This document shows positions 35,110 to 48,100 of a stretch of 64,000 nucleotides of DNA, one piece after another (positions within the stretch are counted from its first letter, which is position 1; each line of letters opens with the position of its first letter). The notes beneath the pieces were generated by a model. That model was given only the letters and a program-made list of their open reading frames with translations. It was not told where the DNA came from and did not search any database. This DNA comes from Argopecten irradians (taxonomy: Eukaryota; Mollusca; Bivalvia; Pectinida; Pectinidae), in the NCBI RefSeq assembly GCF_041381155.1, contig NC_091142.1:4777778-4841777 (forward strand), written 5' to 3'. Made by a program: the position numbers and the translations under genes.

Positions 35110-35835
35110 TTTACTTTGTGATGGGCTGGTGAAGCTTTTAGATTAAAAAAAAGATGAAATTGGGTTCGTCAGGTAGTTCTTATAGATCAATAAAAAGTCA
35201 ACTAGGCAGTTTTAGTATTTATGTCCAATACTTTATTTTTCAATTGATGAATACTTCTCTTCGCGCAAATATACAAAACAGTGAGAAACATTTAGCACGG
35301 GGGCGTTGTGTACAAAGGTTTAATAACGAGAAACAAAATATGATATTGTGTCGTGATCAAGTTTTAATGTTGAGATGATTGTTTTTATTAGTGGACACTC
35401 TTAATTCATAACAAATTATGTTATCAATAGTAATTACACTTAACAATTAATGAAAATGTAAACTCTGAATAATTAAATTTTTTTCTCCCTTATCTTAGAA
35501 ATTAATCTAACTAAGGAAGATAAATTATTCAAGCGTAACGAAGAATCAGATTAAGTGTTAGTACAAAGTTGGTTTTTTAGATTCAATAATGATACATTCA
35601 TGTCCTTTAGTATGTCACAAATTCTCATAACCAATGTTTTTAGCAAAGATTTCGCTCTCTGTGATGTTTGATGTTGTGTGTGTGTCTGAACATCATAAAT
35701 TACTATCATTTTGAAAAAAAATATGATTTCATCTTAATGATTTTGTTACAATCACTCACTCATTCAATGCTGATATCACGTCATACGACGGGAGTTAAAA
35801 ACTGCATGCTCTACGATCACTTTCAGGTCGTTAAA
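35110..35835. other. 3' flank of GH1 gene 2, no feature recognised
   Basis: AT-rich sequence between the D2 repeat and the last relic exon. A polyadenylation signal for the minus strand could not be singled out. Confidence 0.4.
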
Positions 35836-35837
35836 TA

Positions 35838-36194
35838 TCATATCTCAAATGATAACATCCATCCTAGAATCATACAGGAAATGAGAATGACAGGTATTTT
35901 GTGAGTAGTACTTGTCCCAGAAATACTGTTGCCATGTTTGACAACGGTGGGAGACGGTGTTGTCAAGGACGCTTGAGTAGAGTCTGTGCTGTTGTCATGG
36001 AAACCGTCGTCGTCTATCAGTTGGCTGTAGAATGTTAGCCGATTGTCCTAGCAGTACGCGTCTTGTTGGCAGATTTTTAAAATCGACACTGTACAGACCA
36101 TACTTCTTAGTGTAGCCTCCTTCCCAGTCAAAGTTATCCATTAATTGACCACGACGAAGTAACCTTTGAACTTTGACCTTATCCAAGGTTATTG
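35838..36194 (-). pseudogene. Relic of repeat E terminal exon with hydrophobic C-terminus
   Basis: Starts AITLDKVKV after acceptor tacag. A shifted stretch follows, then [20 protein letters not shown] and DFKN in frame. A further shift gives [20 protein letters not shown], a Ser/Thr-rich linker, and a hydrophobic end [17 protein letters not shown] with a TGA at 35838-35840. It mirrors the terminal exon of gene 1: barrel tail, linker, membrane-type tail. Frameshifts prevent a continuous reading. Confidence 0.72.
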
Positions 36195-39100
36195 CTGTAA
36201 ATAGTACAATCAAAATAATAAATCTAATTATGTGTTGTCTACGTTCTACAGACATTTTGTAATACGTGTATACTGCCAAGAGGCAAAATCTTTTAACTGA
36301 AAATCAACGGGGTATTTGCCCCTATTTATGGTTTAATTTGTTTTCGGTCATGGTTTTCTTTTAGCAAAATGGAAATGGTTTTCTTGCGAAAATAATATGA
36401 ACACAAATTACTGTACTCAATGGACGCACGCAATAGTACCTGTTGATATATAGTCAAACTTGCCTAAGCGACCACCTCTGTACAAAGACTATATGATTAA
36501 TAGGATCACATTATCATGGTTCCAAATGGTCAATTTCAACACAATGTGACCTGTGTATAACGACCACTTCACTTTAGCGACCATTTTTCTTAGTACCTTG
36601 GGTGGTGTTTATAGACAGGTTCAATTTGTTAATTAAGATGACACTAACATATAACTTACCCTTAATAACCTGATTGACGTTCTGTTTGAGGTATTCTATC
36701 CGTTCCTGTGTCCTCTAGTTGACCTGTTGTGTCGGATACCCCATTTTCTGTGATGTAGATTGGGGTTGCGGCCGTATGATTTGGTGGAGCCAGTTTTAAC
36801 ACACGCCTAAGTCCCTTCTGTTTTCCTGGAGCTACTGAGATTAATGAGGTTCATCTCAGTTATAACCACACTATCATTAATTTTCCTTACGTATTTGTGC
36901 ATGGTGTAATTTTGTTCGTTTTCAGAAAAAAAACCATGATAACTTTCGATTATTCCAATTCTAGAATATTGGGAATGCATTACAAATTCTAATAAAGTGT
37001 CCTGAAATTGATTACTAAAATTTTTACTTGTAACTTGAAGATCAAACATAAACGGATAACATCTAATTATCAATATTATATATTTGTACATCTAAAACAT
37101 ATTGTTAAATCAGGAAACACTATCATATCCCATGTATTTGAGATCTTTTGAATTTTGATAATTAATTTCATTTAATGGATCTCTTACCCATATGGAAGGT
37201 GTTTGCAACACTGAATATTCACGTTCATATCTGTAGAATATAAAGGGAGGGAAATTTGACGATGAAGATTTCGACTGTCTGTTACCATCCATAGAGTTGT
37301 AGTAGATCTTATACCATGAAAGTTCCGCTGATCCGTATAAATAAAACAATCCAAGAAGTTAAATCGACAATCATTTTACAAATGAATTTTTTGTGTTTTT
37401 AAAAATTAGGAATCCAGTTAAAAATGTCTTTTTTATTGGCTTTCTCGTTTACTTTTGTATAAGATTTAATGAAATTGCAAGGCATTTGCTGACTAACTGA
37501 AACAATGGATACAACAGTTCCTTTATGTAAAAGAAGACGATGATCTGTAATGTGTATATGATACTAGTTAAAACAACGTCACAAAGTCATATAAAAATAT
37601 TGTAGCAAAATGGGAATTACTGTGAGTTATAAGCACATTTTAATAAATGAATTCTCGGAAAAACATAAACTAGGATTATATAGATAACTCTTTAATACAA
37701 ATGAGCGAAATATGTCAATACATCGTAAGCTTTGTTCTGTAAAGAACCAAACTCAATAAAAACAAAATTTATTTCTCTGTTCTTTTTGCTTTGCATTTGT
37801 GCGTTCATCGTGATTAAACACGCGATCATATCAGAGGACGGACACTATACAAAGATGACAGACATTGTGAACAAGTTAATGATCTAATCGCTCGTTACTA
37901 ATGAATGTTTCGGATTTTTTCTATATGTGAACCATTTAATGATTCTATAATTTGGAGACTCTCCATTTGAGGAGATGTTATCAGAATAGCAATAACAATT
38001 CTTGCAATATATACCTATTTCTATTCATCATTTGATCCTCAGCTGGGTGAAAGGTTGGTAATCTTGTCTGATCCGTGATTGTTTTCTCATAAACATGTTT
38101 TTAAGCATTGAAGTCTGGCATTACTGATTCGGGTATATTAGCCTTCACTTATAAAATCGGCGTTTGGGTAACCAGACCAACTCAGATACATAGACTGAAG
38201 CATGCGCTCTGACGACAATGTAACATACCTTTTCACTCTATTGGTTCTCATTTGTTCACCCCATGGAGCTGGTAACAGTGATATCTCACCACAGCTTTCC
38301 TGAAAATATAATGGATTGGCATAATTCGTTAAATCATAATTATCTTTAGCATGATTCTCACAGAGAAAACAAAATTTTATAACTTTTATCTTTTTAAATT
38401 ATCACAGATTAATAATATATTGTCGTACAGAACTTAAAATAAAATAATATATTATAGCCCCGAGATATAACCCTGTTCTACCGAATGCTTTGTCCATACA
38501 TAGACCTCTTTTTAAAAAATAAACAATTTTTATAAAGTACAGAAAATATGTCAATCTTGCAATATTCAATGCATTAGTATATATATTATTTATAAACTGA
38601 TGTATCTTCTCTAACTAATGAATAGCTTTTTCCAGAGTTTTCTCAGAAATAAACTGTAAGCAAATTTTAACAGATGTTACAGAACCTTTGGAGGGCAGTG
38701 TATTACCCCCCCCCAAAAAAAAATTTAAAAAAATTCATGACAATTAAACAAGGACATTTGGAAACGCTTTTGGCCAACCTGGTATCATTCTGGAGGGTCA
38801 GACAGTTTGGACTACCCTTCATGGTGAGTTTGGTATATCCGACCCTTGGATCAGGCCTTTTACACTCACCTTTTTGGTTGAAGGTTGGTATTTCAGACTA
38901 TATTGGTGGTAAGCGGCAGCATTGAGCTAGTAACAAATTATGAGCCGCTCTGTAAACGTTTTTGTCTCGTCGTTCCCCTGGAGCCAGTGTCCCCAGACCA
39001 TAGCCCTTTACTGCTATAGAATAGGGATCAGATATTGATATCCAGGTCTTCACCTATAGGATGAAGTGAAAATGAATCAATAAATGATTTCACAATCAAT

Positions 39101-42100
39101 TTTTGTTTAGTCGATTATTTTTCATTTTAAAGTTGTATTGCTGCTAATTTCACTGTAACGATATGTAACTTAAATATTTGATATTTAAACATTGACATGT
39201 AACTTGATGATTTAGCTCCCCAAAAGCATATGTCGGCCTATAAGAGAGCCGAAATCTAGGAATCATATATTCCTGGTTTTGAATAAAGCGCCTTCAATCA
39301 CCGCCATGTTCAGTGACTTCGGGTTTTGTCGGATTCCTAATCGTATCACGTGACTGACGTTCGACACGACCTGCACGTGGTGAGCCAGGTAACTAGCGTA
39401 AGCACACATGTGTTTGTTTACGTTTTCCTTCTGGCCTATATGAGCAAATAAACATGCTGGTATATTGTCCACAGATTGAGTATTTGAAACATCCAATTTA
39501 CACATTACCGTAAAATGTTGTGTGTATCAAATATTGTAATGTGCGAGCATTATTTTCTTTGTAGATAGAGTCTGATGAGGTCGACCACATGTTTTGTTTA
39601 TGAAAAATTGTTGATATTTTCTCTTGGATTCACAACTCTCGTTTTTACTTCGAGATTGTCGCGACGATGTTCGGAAGAGTGTTCGGAATGATTCGGCATC
39701 TTTCGAGCCTATTTTTTCACGTGTACACGTTAAAAAGATTTTTTACTTTTATAATTAAAGATACTCCCCAGTGCTGCAACTTTATAAAAAGTGGTAAAAT
39801 TAGAAAGTTTAAACCTCAGGCAGACTGAAAAAAATATGTATAACACTTAAAACAGTTTTCACTATGACCAAAAGAGCGAAAGTTATAGACCATACAACTT
39901 TAAACAGCATTGACAAGGTTTGAAATCTAATCGGCTCAAATGTGCCGGGCGGGATGTTCTGCCAGATTGTCTCTGGCGGTATGCATCAATATATATTAAC
40001 ACTACATAAAATGATTAAAAGTTTCCAGATCCAGAGACACAATACAAACGTTTTCACAGCCTTCTGATATACACATACATTCTCACGCAAAAACATTTTT
40101 ATACACAGGAGGTCGTCCTTAAAAGTCAACCAACAAACTAAAATTAATAAAAGTAATCAGTTTTTATAAACTTGATTGAAGGTTTAAAAAACTAGCAACG
40201 TTCCTTTTCAGTGACCATTAATTTATCAAAAGATTTACCGGTACTGGCAATGAATATTTAAAACAGGTCATTGTACTTGATATAGTCTTTAGTTGCTTCT
40301 AATATTGCACCAATGTTTCATTAAAAGTCAAAATATTAAACATATGTGTATTTCAAATCACAAGAAATATTTTCCTTAACAACACAAATCAATGTTACCA
40401 GCACCCAAAGACTATCGCAAACATAATATAATATTTACCCGATCACCGAATCGTGAGAAGCAAAGATCCGCAAAGTGAGTAAACTTTGTTACGATGACGT
40501 CATCGTTAAGCCAACCGCCAGCCTCGTGCCAGACTTTGCGGTAGGTCCCAGTGGTAAAGTGTTACTACAGGGGTAATCCCAGCATGTGCCAGGGCATCTA
40601 TGACGTCATTGTAATCACTTAACTCCCTCTTCGTTAATGTCTCTGACGTCATCCGTGGTAGAACACGTGACCATGAGATAGAAATCGTAATGCGTTACCT
40701 GAATTGGAATATATCATATTCTTTTTCAATGAACAATTCTTCCTTTTGTGTTATTAATACTTTTCACCTTCTAGTGTTAAGAGTAAGGCCTCATAACATA
40801 ATATTTGATAATGTCTGATTGTAATTTGGGAATTCTTTGCATTGATTTTTCAAATTATGACTTAAATGCCAATAAATACCACTGAATCTCCCTTATTTCA
40901 CACATTACAAATAATCCGAATATATATCATAAGATAAAAAGTCATTTTTGGAAAGGAATTATATAGGGGAAAGTAGTCAAATTCAGGACAGGATTAAAAA
41001 TTTCGGACTGTAATTAAAATAAATACTTAACAAAACTCATTAAATAGTCGAGAAATATGTAATATAAAAAAGCTCATTGTTAACTGACCTTGCTTTACTT
41101 TCAATTGGTCCAATAACAAGATTGAAGAACAGATAAGTGAGCATTATATTTTGTATTGTAAGTTTGTAATGTGATTATGTGACGCACGACCTTTTCTGCG
41201 ATTGTCTATATACAAACAATGAACTTGTCTAATGAACGCATTATCTGAACTACAATGTCAAATTCATGTCTCTATTTCAAGTGGGTTCATTAAAACTTTT
41301 TATTTTTTTTTTTGTTAAAATTTCCGCTTTTTTGTATTTTGAGTTAAATAAATAAAAAATCAGTGGGAATTAACCATACATATACCTAGTATAAAGTTTG
41401 GTGTCCTGAAATTTGATCAACCCCATTACTCATTGGAAAATTTCCTTATTTGGAAAACAGTCACAATCAATAAAATACTTAAATATGTTCAATAAATACA
41501 CAGGAATTCAGAGCCCTATCATCCACATATAACAAGTTAATCCTAGAAATAAAATTGATATACATGTTTAAAATAGTTCATTTTGAGCCCAATATTGGGT
41601 TATATATGTTGAAAAGTTACAAAAGAACTTTTTATATGTATTTTCCATTTGATCACATGAAAATTCATGTTTTTTGTAACATATATACATGTTTTATTGC
41701 TTATATCCATACTCTATTTTTAATTGCGTTTTTAATTGCTTGTCTGATATCTTTGAACACCCTTATGTCCGAATTATGAACACCATGTCTGAAATTCCGA
41801 AAAGTTGATCAAATTTGCTGATAACTATACGGAACCTGATTTAAACACAAAATATTTGCTATATCTTGTGTCAGGGTTGTTCAAGTGATAGAATGCTAAG
41901 AAAAACGAAAATCCTCTTTCTGTCATATACCTCTTGTACAAAAGGTGTCCAATACTTTCCACCTATGACCATTATTTTTTTAAACATTTGTCCGAGCGAT
42001 TGAGACACAAAAAGCAATTTCGTTATATGTAGTAGTACGACGCAAATTAAAATATTATAAAGAGTAATTCTACTTATAGATCGTATTATCGAGATAAATT

Positions 42101-45100
42101 CCTACATGTCCACAGGTACATACATTTCATTTTTTACCTTAAGTTTTTTGTAACATTATTATATCATTTCGCCAAAAGTTGATAACTATCACAGGAAACG
42201 TCTTCCGGTTTCATTGGTAGAAGTACGATGGTGTGTAAACACATCCCAGATACTGGCGCCTTTTCCTGGAAAAAATCGAATATATTTCAAATCAATTTGG
42301 CCACAATTTTCCCGCATTTGAGTGAATCTACGAATTTAGAGAAATTAAAATTATAAGCAACTACACGTTTCTTTATGTAACAATTGGTTGAAGAGTTAAT
42401 AGGCTTACCATCTATATTCCAACCTCCTTCTATCTGATAAGCCGAGGTCGTAACCCCCCAAGCGAATCCCTCGGGTACCTTGCCATATATGAAGACATTC
42501 TCCATTGGCAGTGTTTTATTCTGAATCAGATCCTTTGGTGCTAAACTAGTCGGTCTAATTTCTGTGTCCTGGAAGAATCCGTTATTTTGTATGAGTTGTC
42601 TGTAGTACCTGGCTGATGACTTAGGTGTTCTGGGTCTTTTAGGGTTCGTGAAATCGACATAGTGGAGGCCAAACCTCTCGGAGTAACCCCGCGACCACTC
42701 GAAATTGTCCATTAAAGACCAGGCGGTATATCCACGGACGTCTATGTTGTCTAAACGAATAGCTTAAAAAAAAAAACAAAACAAAAATAAAATTATTAAA
42801 GAATTACTCAGCGCCATTTAAAAAAACAAAAACAAAACATAAGTTTGAATTCGAAAGGAATTTTCTCGGGATTCTCGGGATGCCAAAAAGCCACTTTGCT
42901 ATGAAGACGTTTTATGTGCCTTGAGCATTTAGTAGGACTATTATATAAAAATCTCACAGAAATTACTTGATGTACTTACAATCTTTATTGCGATAGACTT
43001 GGGCATTCGTAAGAAAACATACACACACAACAAATTTAAGGTATACACACTAGTAAACATAATGACATGGTTATTTGGTGACAGAAATATGAACTGAACC
43101 ATGTGGACTTGCAAAACTGAAATGTACAATTTTTTGTATATTTTGCCATTATTTACAAACAACCCAACAATCTATGAGTCAACAGTAATATATAAGTTAC
43201 GTACGGATACATAGACATTTTTTAATAACTTAGCTCTGTTCAACTACACCTAAGAAGTGATATATAGGTACATGCAACCAAAAATCTTTAGTTTAAATAG
43301 AGTCTTAAATTTGAACTTTTTGTGCCATTGATTGCAAATATAGAGAAATCTATTGATATGGTGATGCATTATTCAAACTTACAAAATGAAACCAGTTGAG
43401 ACTTTTATTCATGAAGCAATGAAGTAGAAAAACTTCAAGAGAAGTATACTTTTGGGAACTTTTTTTTCTTTTACTACAGACAATGATATCCGCAATTTTA
43501 CCGGTGTGAGATTTTCACCCTAGGGTAAAGACAAGCTACACGAGACCTTTGCACGTGCTTCACATTGATTAGGAGAAAAATAGCATTCACCCTCTTTGTG
43601 ACCAGACAGGAGATCATCAACCTCGGAATAAGCCTCGAAAAATTCCTCGTGTTGACAACTTGAGAATCTTACGTCCGGGTTGAGATTATCCTGTTTTATC
43701 CACAAAACAGGTGGTGAAAGATGCTACATAATCCACTGTTTTTTTTCTTTAATATTTTAGATCACTTTGAGAACTTCATTGTTATAGTGTTTGTAGTAGG
43801 AATATTCTATGATACGTAAGACAGGGAGCCGTTTCAGTTTCGATATGCCATTATCGGTTATATATTCCTGTACGTTCTCACATAGTGGCTCTTTATCCAA
43901 GTCAGCATACGGACGGATTCCGAACGGAGTCTCTGTCAGACCATGATGACCCGGATCTTTATGTGAAAAATGATCATGGGTGTACATGTTAAGAATCCTA
44001 GATGATCCGGATCTAAACACATCATGTCATTTTTATCTATGAAAGGCAAATTACTGACATGATGAGATTGTCATTTAGTTTTGACTTTGGGGACATGGCA
44101 TAAAATAATATCCATAAATGCTAAACGTTCACCTATAAGAGATTGATGACTGAGTTTCTCGTTGCAAGTGTAATGTGGTCAGATGGACTTGGTGTGTTTT
44201 TCGGTATCTTTAGCGAAAGTCATCAGTGAGATAATAATACAAAATGGACAGGAGTTCCCACCATTGCGAATAAATATAACACGAATTTACCGCAGTCTCC
44301 TAAACGTATCACACATGTAACACACTGCCCTTTAATGACCCTTGCTGTTAATATCAGGTGAACAACCAATCAAAAACTCACAAAGAACGATGATTCCATC
44401 AGAATATATTAAATGGCAAGAGTTTTCGCTATCACCAATGGACACAAAACGATCATAACCACAGGCAATTTTTAGGTACAGCACAATACAGAAGTGGAAG
44501 CCGTCCTTAAATGAACCCATTGATCATTCAGTGCGATAACACTACAAAATGGACAAGATTTTTCACTATTGCAAAGAGACACAATTGCTGCTGCCTCGAT
44601 CCTTAAACATACAGGCATTCACACATCCACATTGCGTATAGAGAAGACCGTCAATAAATTATCCTAACTGAAAATAGGGATCCTAATATAAAAGGAACAA
44701 CTCAATAACCAAATATGATAAAATTGAACTTACCCAAGCCAAGAAGGGTCTTTTGAGAGTTTAACATCCATGTCACCATAGTAATCACGTGGTGTGTTGG
44801 GGTCAATAAAGCTCTCCGCCAAATTTGATGTGTAGAAATTTAAACCTAGGAAATCGGCGGCACCTATCAACAACAACAAATATAACGGTAACAGGTTAAA
44901 TTGAATATTGTATTGTATCATATTTATGTTGATGTGTTTAATTGACATTATTTTGTGTTCGCAAATTATAGACATCTCCATTATCAATTTTATTACTTTG
45001 TTGTGTTTTCATCCATAAAAACAAGTTTATAGTGCACAGCAAGATCAATAAGAGTTACTCCATTTCATTTTAAAACGTCAGTACTGACGGAGTGACACGA

Positions 45101-48100
45101 AAGTTAGTAACTCCGACAGATTAGAGACTGACGGAGTGACACGAAAGTTAACAACTCCGACAGATTAGAGACTGACGGAGTGAAGCGTGGCGGATAAATT
45201 CTGAGAGATCACAATGCTAATTTAACGTACCTTTTAGATATTGTTTCTCCTCTGGAGTGAACTCTGGCAGTCTACTGTGTTTTAAGTTTTGTATCATACT
45301 CTTGTTTCCGATCTGCCACTTCATAGTGTCAGGGTAGTCACCGTTGTTTAGTACGGAGTTTGTAAACCATCCTAAATGGAACTGGAGCGCGCGCTCGGCT
45401 GCCTCTTTGTCGGACGGCACACTCTCACTTTTTGGTACCTCCCAGTCACAATTACAAGTGATTCCCACTTTCCCTGGAACGATAGTTACAAAATGGATAA
45501 TTAGTAATTTTCTGAAACAAAAGAGTATTCATGTCAGCTTTAATAGACTTTTAAACAATCGTCTCGATGAACTACCTGTTCTCATTCTTGCTAAAGATTT
45601 TGATAATCAGTCTGATAATTCAGACATTTTGGAACTTTCAACATCAAAACTTATTATTTGTCAATATATTACCAACAAATATTTAATGTACTCGGCTATT
45701 TCGACTATTCTGAATGGTTTATATATGATCACGTGAATATATGATATATAGACTAGATGTTTCCATTTTTAGAAATACCGAGGTCGTCCTTTGCGACATG
45801 TTCTTGATACAAGAACAGTGTTCTCCGCGGAAAATTTCGCCAAAATGCAATGAACATGAAACGAGAACATTGTTCTCGGTACAAAATCTCACACCATCTC
45901 CAAAGCAGGAGAATTATCAAAGCAAAATTCAAAATAATGTGTGGCCTTTCGCTCCAATTTGACTTTCTTGTCTGTTGCCGTGAAGTGTTTGTTTGTTTGA
46001 TTAATTAACGTCCTATTAACAGCTATGGTCATGTAAGGACGGTTTCCCATGTATGCGTGTGTTGCGTGTATGTTATGCGAGGTGCGTGTTTTTGGAGACT
46101 GCGGCATATTCCTGATGTGTCTTATAGTGGAAATGTTGCCCTTTTTATATTGCTATATCACTGAAGCGTGCCGTGAAGTGTGATTATAAGATGCTGATGT
46201 AAATGTGTGAATTTATGTATTTTCAAGTACTAACAGGTCGTAAAATGCTGTGAAATGTGTTTATTGACGAATATCCAATGACTTCTTTATATTGACGTAA
46301 CGTTACCATACACGTCACAAACAAACATTAACCATAGCTTCAGAACAGGATACTGATGCGAGACACAATTAATCACCTCCCTAAATGCCTCTCTGAAAAA
46401 CTAGACAACTCTGACAACTAGACTCCTAGAAAGCATTCGACACTTTGCCCCACGACAAACGATTACATAAACGACACCAGTACGGCATACAGGGTAACAT
46501 TCATCTATGGCTAACAAACCTCCTCACCACCAGAAATTTGAAAACCATCGTAGAAGGAGTAAGCTCAGAGGAAACACCAGTCGACTCAGGAGTCCATCAA
46601 GGTACTGTCCTCGGCCCGATAATGTTCTTATGCCACCTTAACGTTCTACCAAGCATCAGTTAGTCTATTTGCCGATTACTACCTGCTCTATAGAACCATC
46701 AAAATGGAGAACGGCCGCGTAAAACTCCAAGTAGACTTGGCAACCTTGAAACATGGGCAAATATCTGGGGCGTGAGATATAACGCAAAAACAAATGTTAC
46801 ATCCTGAGCATAAACAAGCGCTCTCAAAGATTTTATGAGCTAAACAAACACGTACTCCAGGAGCTAAAGGTCAATCCATACTTAGGACTCCGGATATCTA
46901 ACACGGCCAATAACACGCAGGGACTCTCTCAAATATTATTTAAACAATTAACGTTCAATATTAAAAGGTGTGGGGGTTTTCAGGATTGTTATATGTATAT
47001 ACGAAGTGGTGTCTCCGATTCGGTTTCATCTTCAATGTTAAGAAGATCATCTATAAATTGATCAATTGGTAATTAAGTTTCCTACTCCATGTTCTCACTC
47101 TATCCTTGGATAGGAAATAGGTTGTCGCCCAAAGACACCCCGAGTTAATATTACTAGTGTAATGTTGACAATTCGCTTGTCAACTCCGGCCATTGCCTTC
47201 ATGTTGAGTTCTTCAGGGTGACTTCATATGGCCATTGCTCTTTCTTCTTAATTATCATTCATAATACTTGTGGCTTTTATTCAAGAAACTAGATATCTAT
47301 CTAATATAAAAGAGTTAATTTTTACACAAAATTTAATAGATTATTTACATATTTCTTGGTTATTTATTCAATGCTGTATTTATCTCCGTTATATCTGTAT
47401 AAGGTCAATATGTCAATATGTATGTTTGTTATATACTTGCCTTGTTGTACTTGTTTGAATTCTTGTTCGTAAACCCTGTACGCCTTGCCATGTGCCCTGA
47501 TCAGATTATGGGCGGCGATGTAGACTTTGTCTCCAGGGCTGACGATCCCGGGGGCCTTTGTACCCTGTCCGTAGCCCTGGACTGATACGACCCAGGGCTC
47601 GTTAAGGGTGATCCATGTCTTCACCTGAAAATGATTTGAATTTGTACATGAATTATTGCGCCTCTGTAATCAGATTTTCGTTAATCAGATTCTCGATTTG
47701 TATGTGAAAGAGTTTTTTTTTTGTATTCTAGTTACAACTTGAGCTTTATTTCGTTAACAATATGTTCGTTGAAACGTTCCATGAATAGGGAAGGAAACAC
47801 GATTAGTAAGAGTTTGTTTCTATTGTTTAAGTATTGTTCTTTGTATAAATGGCGCTAAGGAACTTATTGCTTTTGTCCGGATGCAGTTATCACATGTTTT
47901 TAAATAAAGTGGGATATATTTCAGGTATTCATTTTAATTCCTTTTACATTTCCTTACAACGCCTCAGTTTTGGCATTCGGATCTACCAGAGTTTCACTAC
48001 GTCAGTACTAACAGATCAGGATGATAATGATAATAACCCCTTGAGTACCGAGGAGAACTAACCTCACATAAAACGGAAGACTCCCTTAATGCTGACAATG

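Noticed and set aside
43520..43705. 61-codon minus frame ([20 protein letters not shown])
   Set aside because: Protein-like composition but no GH1 similarity, no splice context, no recognised family.
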